Shown here: piece by piece, positions 56,285 to 64,000 of the stretch
Position numbering within the stretch: position 1 is the stretch's first letter
Layout: the number at the start of each line of letters is the position of its first letter
NCBI RefSeq assembly: GCF_023954335.1
Contig: NZ_JAMLIE010000001.1
Coordinates: forward strand, 1,364,001 to 1,428,000
Source of the DNA: Aquamicrobium sp.
Lineage (GTDB): Bacteria > Pseudomonadota > Alphaproteobacteria > Rhizobiales > Rhizobiaceae
DNA: 64,000 bases
Reading direction: 5' to 3'
The notes under the pieces: generated by a model
Databases searched by the model: none
Seen by the model: the letters and a program-made list of their open reading frames with translations, nothing else
Told to the model about the DNA's origin: nothing
Translations under genes and position numbers: made by a program

Positions 56285-56313
56285 GCCGCGGAGATATTCT
56301 CCGCGGCTTTTTT
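56285..56313 (+). terminator. hppA intrinsic terminator
   Basis: Arms GCCGCGGAGA and TCTCCGCGGC with a 3-nt loop followed by TTTTTT. Strong factor-independent terminator 53 bp past hppA. Confidence 0.88.
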
Positions 56314-56344
56314 CTTGTCCCTTTCTCTTCCGTAGGGGCGGATG

Positions 56345-56372
56345 AAAAAAGGCGGCCCGACGGGCCGCCTTT
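56345..56372 (-). terminator. bamE intrinsic terminator
   Basis: Arms AAAGGCGGCCC and GGGCCGCCTTT with a 3-nt loop. On the minus strand the hairpin is followed by TTTTTT. It serves the leftward bamE gene, facing the hppA terminator. Confidence 0.85.
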
Positions 56373-56400
56373 CGATTTTCAGGATGCAAGAAAAAGGGGC

Positions 56401-56922
56401 TTACCGGCTCATGGCCCCCGCCGCGTTGGGCGCGCCGCCGCTCATCATGCCGGTGATCAGGCCACCGAGGAACGAGGTCTCCTTGCCGGCGGTTGGCGTG
56501 GTGCGCGAGACGAAGTCGAACAGCTTGCCGTCCTGCATGCCGTATTGAGCGATGTTGGCGACGCGGCCGTCCGCGCCGAAATAGACCGCGAGCACACGCT
56601 GGTCGGTCAGGCGCGGGTTCATGAAGGCGACAGGGCGGGTGCGCGTCTGCGAGATGTAGTAGAAGGCCTCGGTGTCGAAGGTCGCGGTGGTCGACGGGGT
56701 GCCGAGCGAAAGCAGGACCTGCTCGCGGCTGGAGCCGACCGGGACGAGGTCGAGCGTCTCCTGATCGACCACGAAGCCGTGCGAGAGCGTCTCGCTCGGC
56801 TTCAGCGCCTCGGTGCTGTTGCAGCCGGCCAGCATCAGGGCGACGCCCGCCAGCGCCGCCATGGCACGAACCGGACGGGTGACGCCTGTTGTGAAATTAT
56901 GCGAATGCACCGGCAACTCCAT
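56401..56922 (-). CDS. bamE: Outer membrane protein assembly factor BamE
   Basis: A 173-residue lipoprotein of the Bam complex. After a signal with lipobox LMLAGC come the SmpA/OmlA domain (VPVGSSREQVLLSLGTPSTTATF, then YYISQTRTRPVAFMNP) and a Gly/Ala/Met-rich tail. GGGGAGAAG precedes the start at 56922; the longer frame would run through the divergent promoter. Divergent from the cytochrome-bc1 chaperone gene, the usual rhizobial order. Confidence 0.92.
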   Translation of the reverse strand: MELPVHSHNFTTGVTRPVRAMAALAGVALMLAGCNSTEALKPSETLSHGFVVDQETLDLVPVGSSREQVLLSLGTPSTTATFDTEAFYYISQTRTRPVAFMNPRLTDQRVLAVYFGADGRVANIAQYGMQDGKLFDFVSRTTPTAGKETSFLGGLITGMMSGGAPNAAGAMSR

Positions 56923-57034
56923 CTTCTCCCCGTCAGGCCGGCGGCTTGCACCGGGCGGCAAAAGCGGTAAACCAGCTTGCGCGGCGATGCAACCGCGCCG
57001 CGGATCGAAACCAGCCGTTCGGAAGGCAAGCCCC

Positions 57035-57589
57035 ATGTTCAAGTCGATCCTGAGCTTCGGCAAGCGGTCCAACCAGCCGGTTGTCGATGCTCTCTATGAG
57101 GCAATCGTGGCATCCGCGCGGCAGCCGCATTTCTATTCGCAATGGGGCGTGCCCGATACGCCGCTCGGCCGCTTCGAGATGCTGTCGCTGCACATGTTCC
57201 TGTTTCTCGAACGCGCCCGCGCCAGCGGCACGGTCCTCGGCGCCTTGGCGCAGGAGGTGACGGACGAGTTCTTCAAGGACATCGACCATTCCCTGCGCGA
57301 GCTCGGCATCAACGACGTCAGCATGCCGAAGCGGATGAAGAAGCTGGCACGCATGTTCTACGGCCGGGCCGAGGCCTACCGCGCGGCGCTGGCGGAAGGC
57401 GACGCAGCCGCGCTGGCGGCCGCCCTTGCGCGCAACATCCGCCCCGACGAGCCCGGCTGGGCCGATGCGCCGCTGCTGGCCGCCTATGTCGGGCACGCCT
57501 CGGCCGCGCTGGCGGATCAGGACGATGCGGCGCTGCTGGCCGGCCGCATCGCCTTCGCCGACGCCGCCGGCGTGGAGGCGAAGCCATGA
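57035..57589 (+). CDS. Ubiquinol-cytochrome c chaperone family protein (Cbp3-like)
   Basis: A 184-residue all-alpha protein of the Cbp3/UQCC1 family that assists cytochrome b assembly in mitochondria. LYEAIVASARQPHFYSQWGVPDTPLGRFEMLSLHMFLFL is the conserved core (residues about 19-57). GGAAGG stands 8 bases before the ATG. Bacterial function is presumably cytochrome bc1 biogenesis. The stop overlaps the next start (ATGA). Confidence 0.9.
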   Translation: MFKSILSFGKRSNQPVVDALYEAIVASARQPHFYSQWGVPDTPLGRFEMLSLHMFLFLERARASGTVLGALAQEVTDEFFKDIDHSLRELGINDVSMPKRMKKLARMFYGRAEAYRAALAEGDAAALAAALARNIRPDEPGWADAPLLAAYVGHASAALADQDDAALLAGRIAFADAAGVEAKP

Positions 57590-58149
57590 CGACCCCGGAC
57601 GCCGGCCCTGCCGCGAAGGCAAGCGCGATCTCCTATCCCGTCCATGTCGCGCGCCTGCCGAAGAACGGCATGGAGGTCATGATCGAGGCCGACGAGGCGC
57701 AGCGCGCCGCCCTTGCCGCCGCGCACGGCCTGCTCGGCGTCGGAAGGCTCGTCGCGCTCCTCCACGTCACGGGCTGGAAGCAGGGCGGGGTGCGCGTGAC
57801 GGGCACCGTCGAGGCCGACATCGTCCAGGCATGCATCGTCACCCTAGATCCCGTCGACGCCCGGATCGACGAGCAGGTGGCGGCGACGTTCCTGCCGGAA
57901 GGCTCGCGCCTTGCCGTGCCGGTCTATTCCGCCGAGGGCGAGATCCTGCTCGACGCCGAGGGCGAGGACGCGCCCGAGCTGTTTTCCGGCGATACGGTCG
58001 ATGTCGGGCAACTGGCCGAGGAATTCTTCGCGCTGGGGATCGACCCCTATCCGCGCAAGCCCGGAGCCGTTCTTCCCGGCGGCGGCGAAGGCGGGGAAAA
58101 GCGCGGGCCGCTTCACGACAAGCTGGCGGAACTGAAAAAGAAGCTCTGA
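57586..58149 (+). CDS. YceD family (DUF177) protein
   Basis: A 187-residue YceD/DUF177 protein, a family linked to large-subunit rRNA or ribosome assembly (usually next to rpmF and plsX). The VTGTVEADIVQACIVTLDPVDARID strand pair and the VDVGQLAEEFFALGIDPYPRKPGA block are conserved. Overlaps the previous gene by 4 bp. rpmF is not found here. Confidence 0.9.
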   Translation: MTTPDAGPAAKASAISYPVHVARLPKNGMEVMIEADEAQRAALAAAHGLLGVGRLVALLHVTGWKQGGVRVTGTVEADIVQACIVTLDPVDARIDEQVAATFLPEGSRLAVPVYSAEGEILLDAEGEDAPELFSGDTVDVGQLAEEFFALGIDPYPRKPGAVLPGGGEGGEKRGPLHDKLAELKKKL

Positions 58150-58279
58150 AATCGAACAACCTCTGAAATCGATGGGCCAGCATGTGAAACCGGTTGTGCA
58201 GCCTCCGAAAACCGCTATTTTCGCCCCGTTCCGTCCCTCTCCCCGGTTGGTTTACCCCCCGAACCGGGGACCAGAAGAA

Positions 58280-58294
58280 ATGACTGCCTCTTGA
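58280..58294 (+). other. Four-codon reading frame overlapping the plsX start
   Basis: ATG ACT GCC TCT TGA begins 11 bp before the TTG start of plsX, and its stop (58292-58294) overlaps that TTG. AGAAGA precedes it. It could couple or tune plsX translation. Confidence 0.3.
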
Positions 58295-59367
58295 TACGCA
58301 TCGCCATCGACGCAATGGGTGGAGACCACGGACCGGAGATCACCATCGCCGGCCTCGACATGGTCGCCGAGCGCCGCCCCGACGTGCGTTTCGTCGTCTT
58401 CGGCCGCGAGGAGCGCGTGCGCCCCGTGCTGGAAAAATTCCCGCGCGTCGCCGGCGCCTCGCAGTTCGTCCATTGCGACGTCGCCGTGCGCATGGACGAC
58501 AAGCCGAGCCAGGCCCTGCGCCAGGGGCGCTGGAAATCGTCGATGTGGAAGGCGATCGAGGCGGTCAAGTCCGGCGATGCCGATGTCTGCGTCTCGGCCG
58601 GCAACACCGGCGCGCTGATGGCGATGTCGAAATTCTGCCTGCGCACCACGGCCTCCATCGAGCGGCCGGCCATCGCCGCCATCTGGCCGACGGTGCGCGG
58701 TGAGAGCATCGTGCTCGACGTCGGCGCGACCATCGGCGCCGACGCCCACCAGCTGATCGACTTCGCCATTCTCGGCTCGGCCATGGCACGCGCCATCTTC
58801 GGCATCGAGCGCCCCTCGGTCGGGCTGCTCAATGTCGGCGTCGAGGAGATCAAGGGCCAGGAAGAGGTCAAGGAGGCCGGCCGGCTGCTGCGCGAGGCGG
58901 AGCTGAAGTCGATGGACTATCGCGGCTTCGTCGAGGGCGACGACATCGGCCGCGGCTCGGTCGACGTCGTGGTCACGGAAGGCTTCGCCGGCAACATCGC
59001 GCTGAAGACCGCCGAAGGCACGGCGAGGCAGATCGGCGAATATCTGCGCGCCGCGATGAGCAGTAGCCTGATGACACGCCTCGGCTACGTGCTGGCGCGC
59101 GACGCGTTCAACACCCTGCGCGAGAAGATGGACGTGCGCCGGGCCAATGGTGGCGTCTTCCTCGGCCTGAACGGCATCGTCGTCAAGAGCCATGGCGGCG
59201 CGGACCCGGAAGGCTTCGCCGCCGCCGTCGAGCTGGGCTACGACATGGCCCGCAGTCGCCTGATGGACGGCATCCGCAAGGAGCTCGACGCGTTCCACGG
59301 CGGCAGGCCCGGCAAGCGCGTCGCGAACGGCGACGACGCGGCCGAGGAAGAGCGGGGTCAGGCGTGA
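58291..59367 (+). CDS. plsX: Phosphate acyltransferase PlsX
   Basis: A 358-residue acyl-ACP:phosphate acyltransferase, first step of the PlsX-PlsY phospholipid pathway. The N-terminal IRIAIDAMGGDHGP strand and SAGNTGALMA and NVGVEEIKGQEEV blocks are conserved. The apparent start is TTG 58291, since no ATG or GTG precedes the conserved N-terminus in frame. The end overlaps fabH by 4 bp (GTGA). Confidence 0.94.
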   Translation: MIRIAIDAMGGDHGPEITIAGLDMVAERRPDVRFVVFGREERVRPVLEKFPRVAGASQFVHCDVAVRMDDKPSQALRQGRWKSSMWKAIEAVKSGDADVCVSAGNTGALMAMSKFCLRTTASIERPAIAAIWPTVRGESIVLDVGATIGADAHQLIDFAILGSAMARAIFGIERPSVGLLNVGVEEIKGQEEVKEAGRLLREAELKSMDYRGFVEGDDIGRGSVDVVVTEGFAGNIALKTAEGTARQIGEYLRAAMSSSLMTRLGYVLARDAFNTLREKMDVRRANGGVFLGLNGIVVKSHGGADPEGFAAAVELGYDMARSRLMDGIRKELDAFHGGRPGKRVANGDDAAEEERGQA

Positions 59368-60341
59368 CGATGATACGTTCAATCGTGCGCGGTGTGGGCA
59401 CCGCCCTGCCGCGCCGCATCATGAAGAATGCGGAGTTCGAAACCCTCGTCGACACCACCGACGAGTGGATCGTCCAGCGCACCGGCATCCGCCAGCGCCA
59501 CGTCGCGGCCGAGGACGAGACGACCGCCTCGCTGGGTGAGGCGGCGGCGCGCGCGGCGCTGGCGAATGCCGGGCTGACGCCGGCCGATATCGACATGATC
59601 GTGCTGGCGACCTCGACGCCCAACAACACCTTTCCCGCCACCGCCGTCGAGATCCAGGAACGGCTGGGCATGCGCCACGGCTTCGCCTTCGACATGCAGG
59701 CCGTGTGCTCGGGCTTCGTCTATGCGGTGACGGCGGCGGATTCGCATATCAGGTCCGGCCTCGCGCGGCGCGTGCTGGTCATCGGCGCCGAGACCTTCTC
59801 GCGCATCCTCGACTGGAGCGACCGCACGACTTGCGTCCTGTTCGGCGACGGGGCGGGCGCGATGATCCTCGAGGGCGTCGAGAGCCCCGGCCTGCTGACC
59901 GACAGGGGCATCCTCGCCGCCAGCCTGCGCTCCGACGGCAGCCACCGCGACAAGCTATATGTCGACGGCGGCCCGTCGACGACGCAGACCGTCGGCCACC
60001 TGCGCATGGAAGGCCGCGAGGTGTTCAAGCACGCGGTCGGCATGATCACCGACGTGGTCGAGGACGCGCTGGCGCGGGGCGGGATCACGGCGCAGGACCT
60101 CGACTGGTTCGTGCCGCATCAGGCCAACAAGCGCATCATCGACGCCTCGGCGAGGAAGCTCGGCATCCCCGAGGAGAAGGTCGTCGTCACCGTCCATCTG
60201 CACGGCAACACCTCCGCCGCCTCGGTGCCGCTGGCGCTCGGCGCGGCCGTCGCCGACGGCCGCATCAGGCAGGGCGACCTCGTGCTGCTCGAGGCGATGG
60301 GCGGCGGCTTTACCTGGGGCGCGGTCCTGCTGCGCTGGTAA
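59364..60341 (+). CDS. fabH: Beta-ketoacyl-ACP synthase III
   Basis: A 325-residue condensing enzyme that starts fatty-acid synthesis from acetyl-CoA and malonyl-ACP. Catalytic Cys115 in MQAVCSGF is present, with the HQANKRI histidine and the HGNTSAASVP asparagine of the triad. GTG 59364 overlaps the plsX stop; ATG 59370 is an alternative two codons on. plsX and fabH form one operon. Confidence 0.96.
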   Translation: MTMIRSIVRGVGTALPRRIMKNAEFETLVDTTDEWIVQRTGIRQRHVAAEDETTASLGEAAARAALANAGLTPADIDMIVLATSTPNNTFPATAVEIQERLGMRHGFAFDMQAVCSGFVYAVTAADSHIRSGLARRVLVIGAETFSRILDWSDRTTCVLFGDGAGAMILEGVESPGLLTDRGILAASLRSDGSHRDKLYVDGGPSTTQTVGHLRMEGREVFKHAVGMITDVVEDALARGGITAQDLDWFVPHQANKRIIDASARKLGIPEEKVVVTVHLHGNTSAASVPLALGAAVADGRIRQGDLVLLEAMGGGFTWGAVLLRW

Positions 60342-60370
60342 GGTTGGGTCAACCACGCGCCGAACTCTTC

Positions 60371-60419
60371 GCCCGCGGCGGTACAGGTTCTTGACCTGAC
60401 GCGGGCAATTTCTTAACGT
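60371..60419 (+). promoter_or_regulatory. ihfA upstream region: nested hairpin and promoter boxes
   Basis: A nested hairpin, GCCCGCG/CGCGGGC outside CAGGT/ACCTG (60371-60406), is followed by AATTTCTT and may terminate the fabH message. Within it TTGACC (60391-60396) and TAACGT (60414-60419) are spaced 17 bp like a promoter for ihfA. Confidence 0.45.
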
Positions 60420-60469
60420 CGCGAAATAGTGTTGATTTTTTAGATAGTTCGAGATGGCTGGACCGCTCA

Positions 60470-60793
60470 ATGGGGGGAAAGACACTAACGCGCGCTGATC
60501 TGGCAGAAGCCGTCTATCGCAAGGTCGGCCTGTCGCGCACCGAGTCGGCCCAGCTCGTCGAGATGGTTCTCGATGAAATCTGCGAGGCTATCGTCCGCGG
60601 CGAGACCGTGAAGCTGTCGTCCTTCGCCACCTTTCAGGTCCGCGACAAGAACGAGCGGGTCGGCCGCAATCCCAAGACCGGCGAGGAAGTGCCCATCCTT
60701 CCGCGCCGCGTCATGACGTTCAAGGCGTCGAACGTCCTCAAGCAGCGCATCCTGCGCTCGCATCAGGCGATCAAGTCCAAGGTCAAGAAGTAG
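60470..60793 (+). CDS. ihfA: Integration host factor subunit alpha
   Basis: A 107-residue HU/IHF-family DNA-bending protein. GKTLTRADLAEAVYRKVGLSR, the VKLSSFATF strand and the RVGRNPKTGEEVPI arm with the intercalating proline match IHF alpha. A C-terminal basic extension of a few residues ends KSKVKK. It sits between fabH and a MerR regulator as in other rhizobia. Confidence 0.95.
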   Translation: MGGKTLTRADLAEAVYRKVGLSRTESAQLVEMVLDEICEAIVRGETVKLSSFATFQVRDKNERVGRNPKTGEEVPILPRRVMTFKASNVLKQRILRSHQAIKSKVKK

Positions 60794-61021
60794 GCAGCCG
60801 CCGGACGACCCGGCGACGACGACGGCGCGGCCTCCCGCCACGCCGGCAAAATTGCGCGCCAAACGTGCAGGCGACTTGAAAGCGCCCGTTTGTGACGTTC
60901 TTATGCTGGGGCGATTCCACCGGGCGCGCGAAGCGGCTCCGGGTAGGAAATCGTGCAGGAACAAGGGGTTGGAGCGCGGGCAGCGCTTTCGCCGATTCGA
61001 AGCGCGAGGATGCAGGAGCCA

Positions 61022-61582
61022 ATGGACAAAAGCCCGGACGCCTTTCGCACCATCAGCGAGGTCGCCGAACAGCTCGACCTGCCGCAGCACGTGCTGCGCT
61101 TCTGGGAGACGCGCTTCGCCCAGATCAAGCCGCTGAAGCGCGGCGGCGGCCGACGCTACTATCGCCCGCAGGATGTCGACCTGATCAAGGGCATCCGCCA
61201 CATGCTCTACGACCAGGGCTACACCATCAAGGGCGTGCAGAAGCTGCTGCGCGACAACGGGGTGCAGTTCCTCGTCGCCATCGGCGCCGGCGACCTCGCG
61301 GCCGTCGAGGCCATCGCCCAGCGCCGCCAGGCCGAGCTGGAGGCCGAGGAGGCGCTGGACCACGCGCCCGCCGCCGCCCCGCCGCGCGGCGGCGACGACG
61401 AGATGCTGGTCGGCCAGCCGCGCGTGCGGCCGGGCCGGCGGTTCTTCAATCTCGGCAAGCCGGAGGAGGCCGGCCCGGTGCAGCCCGGCGAAGGCCGCCT
61501 CTCGCGCGACAACCGGGCGCTGCTTCAGGAAGCCCTGTTCGATCTTCTGGAATGCAAGCGCCTGCTCGACCAGGTGCGCTGA
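61022..61582 (+). CDS. MerR family transcriptional regulator
   Basis: A 186-residue MerR-type regulator. The HTH lies at residues about 6-75 (RTISEVAEQLDLPQHVLRFWE, then the RRYYRPQDVDLIKGIRHMLYDQGYTIKG wing). The C-terminal part is Ala/Glu-rich with an RRFFNLGKPEE segment and no metal cysteines. Start choice is uncertain: ATGs at 61010 and 61022 and a GTG at 60953 are all in frame. Paired with ihfA in rhizobia; target unknown. Confidence 0.87.
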   Translation: MDKSPDAFRTISEVAEQLDLPQHVLRFWETRFAQIKPLKRGGGRRYYRPQDVDLIKGIRHMLYDQGYTIKGVQKLLRDNGVQFLVAIGAGDLAAVEAIAQRRQAELEAEEALDHAPAAAPPRGGDDEMLVGQPRVRPGRRFFNLGKPEEAGPVQPGEGRLSRDNRALLQEALFDLLECKRLLDQVR

Positions 61583-61849
61583 CGGCAGGAGGCGGAGCGC
61601 GGCCGGCCTGTGGTGCGCTCCGGGCAGTCGCGCGGCTCCATTGCCTGAAATCGGCAAGGTGGATCGCTCCGTTGGCTCGGAGCGGGCGCCGGGTGCATAC
61701 CTCGCCGCCGCTTTCCTTAGGCTTGCGGCTTGGCAGAACGCCGCCGTGGGGCGAATATGGCGGTGCCGGAAGCCGTTCCGCGATGGCGCCGAGGAGGGCG
61801 CTGCGCGGGCCGCGGGTTCCCGGCCTGTCGACATACGGGAGGAAGAAGC
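61583..61849. other. Gap without a recognisable gene
   Basis: These 267 bp between merR and the hydratase-like gene hold no convincing gene, tRNA or terminator. They contain the inverted pair GATCGCTCC... and GGAGCGGGC-like G+C-rich repeats near 61660-61690, without clear structure. Confidence 0.4.
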
Positions 61850-62710
61850 ATGCGCTTGAAACGTGTTCGCAGGGCAGGGGCCGCGCTGGCCTTCGCTGCC
61901 TCGATGGCTGCCGGCGGTGTCGCCTATGCGGAGTGCCCGGCGGACGAGGCCGTCGCCCGCCTCGCCGCCGACATCCTCGCGGCGAAGCCCACCCCGCCGC
62001 CGGCCGTCGCCTCGACCGAGGACGCGCTGTGCGCGCAGGGCAAGCTGGTGCCGCTGCTGGCCAAGGACTGGGGCGCGCCCGCCGGCTACAAGGCTGGGCT
62101 GACCAGCGAGCCGGCGCAGAAGGCGTTCGGCGCCAGCTCCCCCGTGCGCGGCGTCCTTTATGCCGACATGATGCTGGAGGACGGGGCGAGCATTCCGGCC
62201 AACTGGGGCGCGCTGCCGCGCTTCGAGGCCGACATGATCGTCGTGGTGGCCGACGCCGCCATCAACGCGGCGACGACACCGCAGGAGGTGCTCGCCAGCC
62301 TCTCCGCCGTGCATCCGTTCATCGAGCTGCCTGACCTCGTCGTCGACGATCCCAAGGCGCTCAATGCCGACATCATCACCGCCATCAATGTCGGCGCGCG
62401 CAAGGGCGTTCTCGGCGCGGCGATCCCGGCCGACCAGAGCGAGGCGTTCCTGGCGTCGCTGGCGGCGATGCAGGTCGTCGTCACCGATGGCGACGGGCAG
62501 GAGCTGGCGCGCGCGCCGGGCGCGGCCATCCTCGGCCATCCGCTCAACGCCGTGCTGTGGCTGCGCGACAGCGGCGTCGAATTCAAGGCCGGCGATCTCG
62601 TCAGCCTCGGCTCCTTCGGTCCGCTGCTGCCGCCCAAGCCCGGCCTGAAGGCGACCGTCACCTATGAAGGCCTCGCCGACAGCCCGACGGTCAGCGTCGG
62701 CTTCGAATAG
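61850..62710 (+). CDS. Secreted 2-keto-4-pentenoate hydratase-like (FAA hydrolase fold) protein
   Basis: A 286-residue protein with a Sec signal peptide (about residues 1-26, ending VAYAE) followed by a domain of the 2-hydroxypenta-2,4-dienoate hydratase/FAA-hydrolase family (GYKAGLTSEPAQKAFG, then IELPDLVVDDPKALNADIITAINVGARKGVLG and HPLNAVLWLRDSG). Hydratases of this family are normally cytoplasmic enzymes of aromatic breakdown, so export is notable. GGGAGG gives a strong ribosome site. Catalytic Glu/Asp metal residues could not be assigned with confidence, so activity is uncertain. Confidence 0.85.
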   Translation: MRLKRVRRAGAALAFAASMAAGGVAYAECPADEAVARLAADILAAKPTPPPAVASTEDALCAQGKLVPLLAKDWGAPAGYKAGLTSEPAQKAFGASSPVRGVLYADMMLEDGASIPANWGALPRFEADMIVVVADAAINAATTPQEVLASLSAVHPFIELPDLVVDDPKALNADIITAINVGARKGVLGAAIPADQSEAFLASLAAMQVVVTDGDGQELARAPGAAILGHPLNAVLWLRDSGVEFKAGDLVSLGSFGPLLPPKPGLKATVTYEGLADSPTVSVGFE

Positions 62711-62842
62711 CCGAAGAGGGGGCGGTCTCCCGTCGCGATCCGCGCCGGGGCAGAACGCCCCTTTATCACTTGCCGGACCTTCTCCTCCAGCAGGGAGGAG
62801 GCCGTCCGCAATGCCGATACGGCGATGCCTGCACAAAACAAA

Positions 62843-62866
62843 AAATGCCGCCCGGAGGCGGCATTT
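62843..62866 (-). terminator. ATP synthase operon terminator
   Basis: Arms AAATGCCGCC and GGCGGCATTT with a 4-nt loop. On the minus strand a TTTTTGTTTTG run follows. It lies just past the atpF stop. Confidence 0.8.
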
Positions 62867-62892
62867 CGTGAATCGATGGCAGGTGGATCAGC

Positions 62893-63372
62893 TCAGTTGA
62901 GCTTGGTCTTGACCTCGGACAGCGCCGACTTGAACAGGGTGGCGTCGGCGCCGGCCTTGACCTTGCCGGCGAGAAGCCTGCCGGCGGCCTCGACGGCGAT
63001 GTCGACGGCCCGGCCGCGAACTTCCGCCACGGCGTCACGCTCGGCCTGGGCGATCTTCTGCTCGGCCAGCGTCGTGCGGCGCGCGACGTAGTCCTCGGTC
63101 TTCTGCTTGGCCTCGGCCACCAGCGCATCGGCCTCGCGCTTGGCGGCGGCAACGATGTCGCCCGCCTCCTGCTCGGCTTCCTTGCGCTTGCGCTGATACT
63201 CGGCCAGCAGCTGCTGGGCCTCGTCGCGCAGGCGGCGCGCCTCGTCGAGGTCGTTGCGGATGCGCTCGGCCCTGGAGTCGAGCGACTTGCCGATCGCGCG
63301 CGGGGCGCCGAGATAGACGACGATGGCGATGAAGAGGACAAGGCCGACAAAGGCCCAGAATGTAGCGTCCAT
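62893..63372 (-). CDS. atpF: F0F1 ATP synthase subunit b
   Basis: A 159-residue peripheral-stalk subunit: one N-terminal membrane helix (FWAFVGLVLFIAIVVYLG) and a long charged coiled coil (residues about 30-135) reaching F1. It forms a heterodimer with b'. It lies 3 bp after the b' gene and is the last gene of the F0 operon here. Confidence 0.93.
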   Translation of the reverse strand: MDATFWAFVGLVLFIAIVVYLGAPRAIGKSLDSRAERIRNDLDEARRLRDEAQQLLAEYQRKRKEAEQEAGDIVAAAKREADALVAEAKQKTEDYVARRTTLAEQKIAQAERDAVAEVRGRAVDIAVEAAGRLLAGKVKAGADATLFKSALSEVKTKLN

Positions 63373-63375
63373 TCC

Positions 63376-63972
63376 CTACCCCCTTGCCGCCTTGACGGCT
63401 GCCGAGACGGCAGCCTTGTCGACGTCCGAGCCGATGAGCTCGCGCACGATCGAGCCCGCGGTTTCCTCGGCGATCTGCCCGACGTCGCGCATGGCGGCGT
63501 CCTTGATGAGCGCGATACGGGCCTCGGCCTCGGCGAGCTTGGTTTCGAGCGAGGCCTCGACCTTCTTGCGCTCGGCCTCGGCCTTGGCCTTGGCGCCGTC
63601 ACGGGCGTCCTGGCCGATGGCGTTGGCCTTGGCGCGCGCGTCGGCCAGTTCCTGCTCATAGGCGGCGAACGCCGCGTCCGCCTCGTCCTTCAGGCGTGCG
63701 GCCTCGCCCAGATCCTGGGCGATGCGGTCGCTGCGCACCTCGAGAATCCCGCCGATGCGCGGCAGGACCACCTTCTTCAGGAAAAGGTAGAAAAGACCGA
63801 AGGTGATCGCCAGCCACAGGAGCTGCGAGGGAAAAGTCGAGGAATCGAAAGGCGGAAAATTGCCGCCGGCATCGTGCTCGACGCCGACCTCGGAGTGCGT
63901 CTCCGGCGCGTCCTGCGCCTCGGCATCCGGTCCCGCTTCCGTCTCCTGCGCATATGCAGGCGCCGTGAACAT
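63376..63972 (-). CDS. F0F1 ATP synthase subunit b'
   Basis: A 198-residue b'-type stalk subunit, typical of alphaproteobacteria. A 40-residue acidic N-terminus (starting MFTAPAYAQETEAG) precedes the membrane helix (FPSQLLWLAITFGLFYLFLKKVVLPRI) and a long coiled coil. The remaining F0 genes (c and a) would lie beyond the right edge. 29 bp remain after the start, with no feature seen. Confidence 0.92.
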   Translation of the reverse strand: MFTAPAYAQETEAGPDAEAQDAPETHSEVGVEHDAGGNFPPFDSSTFPSQLLWLAITFGLFYLFLKKVVLPRIGGILEVRSDRIAQDLGEAARLKDEADAAFAAYEQELADARAKANAIGQDARDGAKAKAEAERKKVEASLETKLAEAEARIALIKDAAMRDVGQIAEETAGSIVRELIGSDVDKAAVSAAVKAARG

Positions 63973-64000
63973 GGACTACCCCTGTCTAGAGAAAAACCGG

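Noticed and set aside
61583..61849. tRNA gene downstream of merR, as in some rhizobia
   Set aside because: No cloverleaf arms or CCA-type end could be drawn.
60485..62836. 783-codon minus-strand frame over ihfA, merR and the hydratase-like gene
   Set aside because: It crosses three plus-strand genes with family motifs and has no homology-like segments.

Overview
The window is a very G+C-rich, gene-dense stretch of an alphaproteobacterial chromosome, most likely Hyphomicrobiales (Rhizobiales), near Mesorhizobium and other Phyllobacteriaceae. The grounds are gene order and families: the ldtR-ldtP pair, bamE / cytochrome-bc1 chaperone / DUF177 / plsX-fabH-ihfA-merR, glyA-nrdR-ribD-ribE-ribH-nusB-hppA, split b and b' ATP synthase subunits, a Mg-type HemB, and a palindromic intergenic repeat of a kind common in this order. 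I see no rRNA, tRNA, CRISPR array, prophage or insertion sequence.

Positions 1-20,613 are the accessory part. At the left edge a HpaB/4-hydroxybutyryl-CoA-dehydratase-like flavoprotein runs off the window and is divergent from a TetR regulator and an isochorismatase-like hydrolase. A zinc alcohol dehydrogenase follows, then a MarR-controlled thiol cluster (thioredoxin-like, secreted protein, redoxin, YggS). From 7,197 comes a catabolic island: an aldehyde dehydrogenase, a CitE-type CoA ester lyase, a complete branched-chain-amide-type ABC importer (two permeases, two ATPases, one binding protein), a LysR regulator, and a divergent operon of family III CoA-transferase, a small and a large subunit resembling N,N-dimethylformamidase, an NTF2-like protein and a second CoA ester lyase. 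My inference is uptake of an amide, hydrolysis by the iron amidohydrolase, CoA activation of the acid and retro-Claisen cleavage. The substrate is unknown. This is the best candidate for an undescribed system.

Positions 20,654-35,569 hold purine genes (guaA, guaB), a nucleosidase, a thioesterase, TspO, an RsmB-like rRNA methyltransferase, an L,D-transpeptidase, a GNAT and an XRE-cupin regulator, katG divergent from oxyR, a MAPEG protein, a Uma2-type nuclease, and methionine gamma-lyase divergent from an Lrp regulator.

Positions 35,628-63,972 are mostly core: parC, msrPQ, bpt, hemB, ldtR-ldtP, glyA-nrdR-riboflavin-nusB, a proton-pumping pyrophosphatase, bamE, fatty-acid initiation (plsX, fabH), ihfA, a MerR regulator, a secreted hydratase-like protein and the b/b' stalk subunits of ATP synthase. 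Several intrinsic terminators, candidate operators and start-site peculiarities were read directly from the sequence and are listed.
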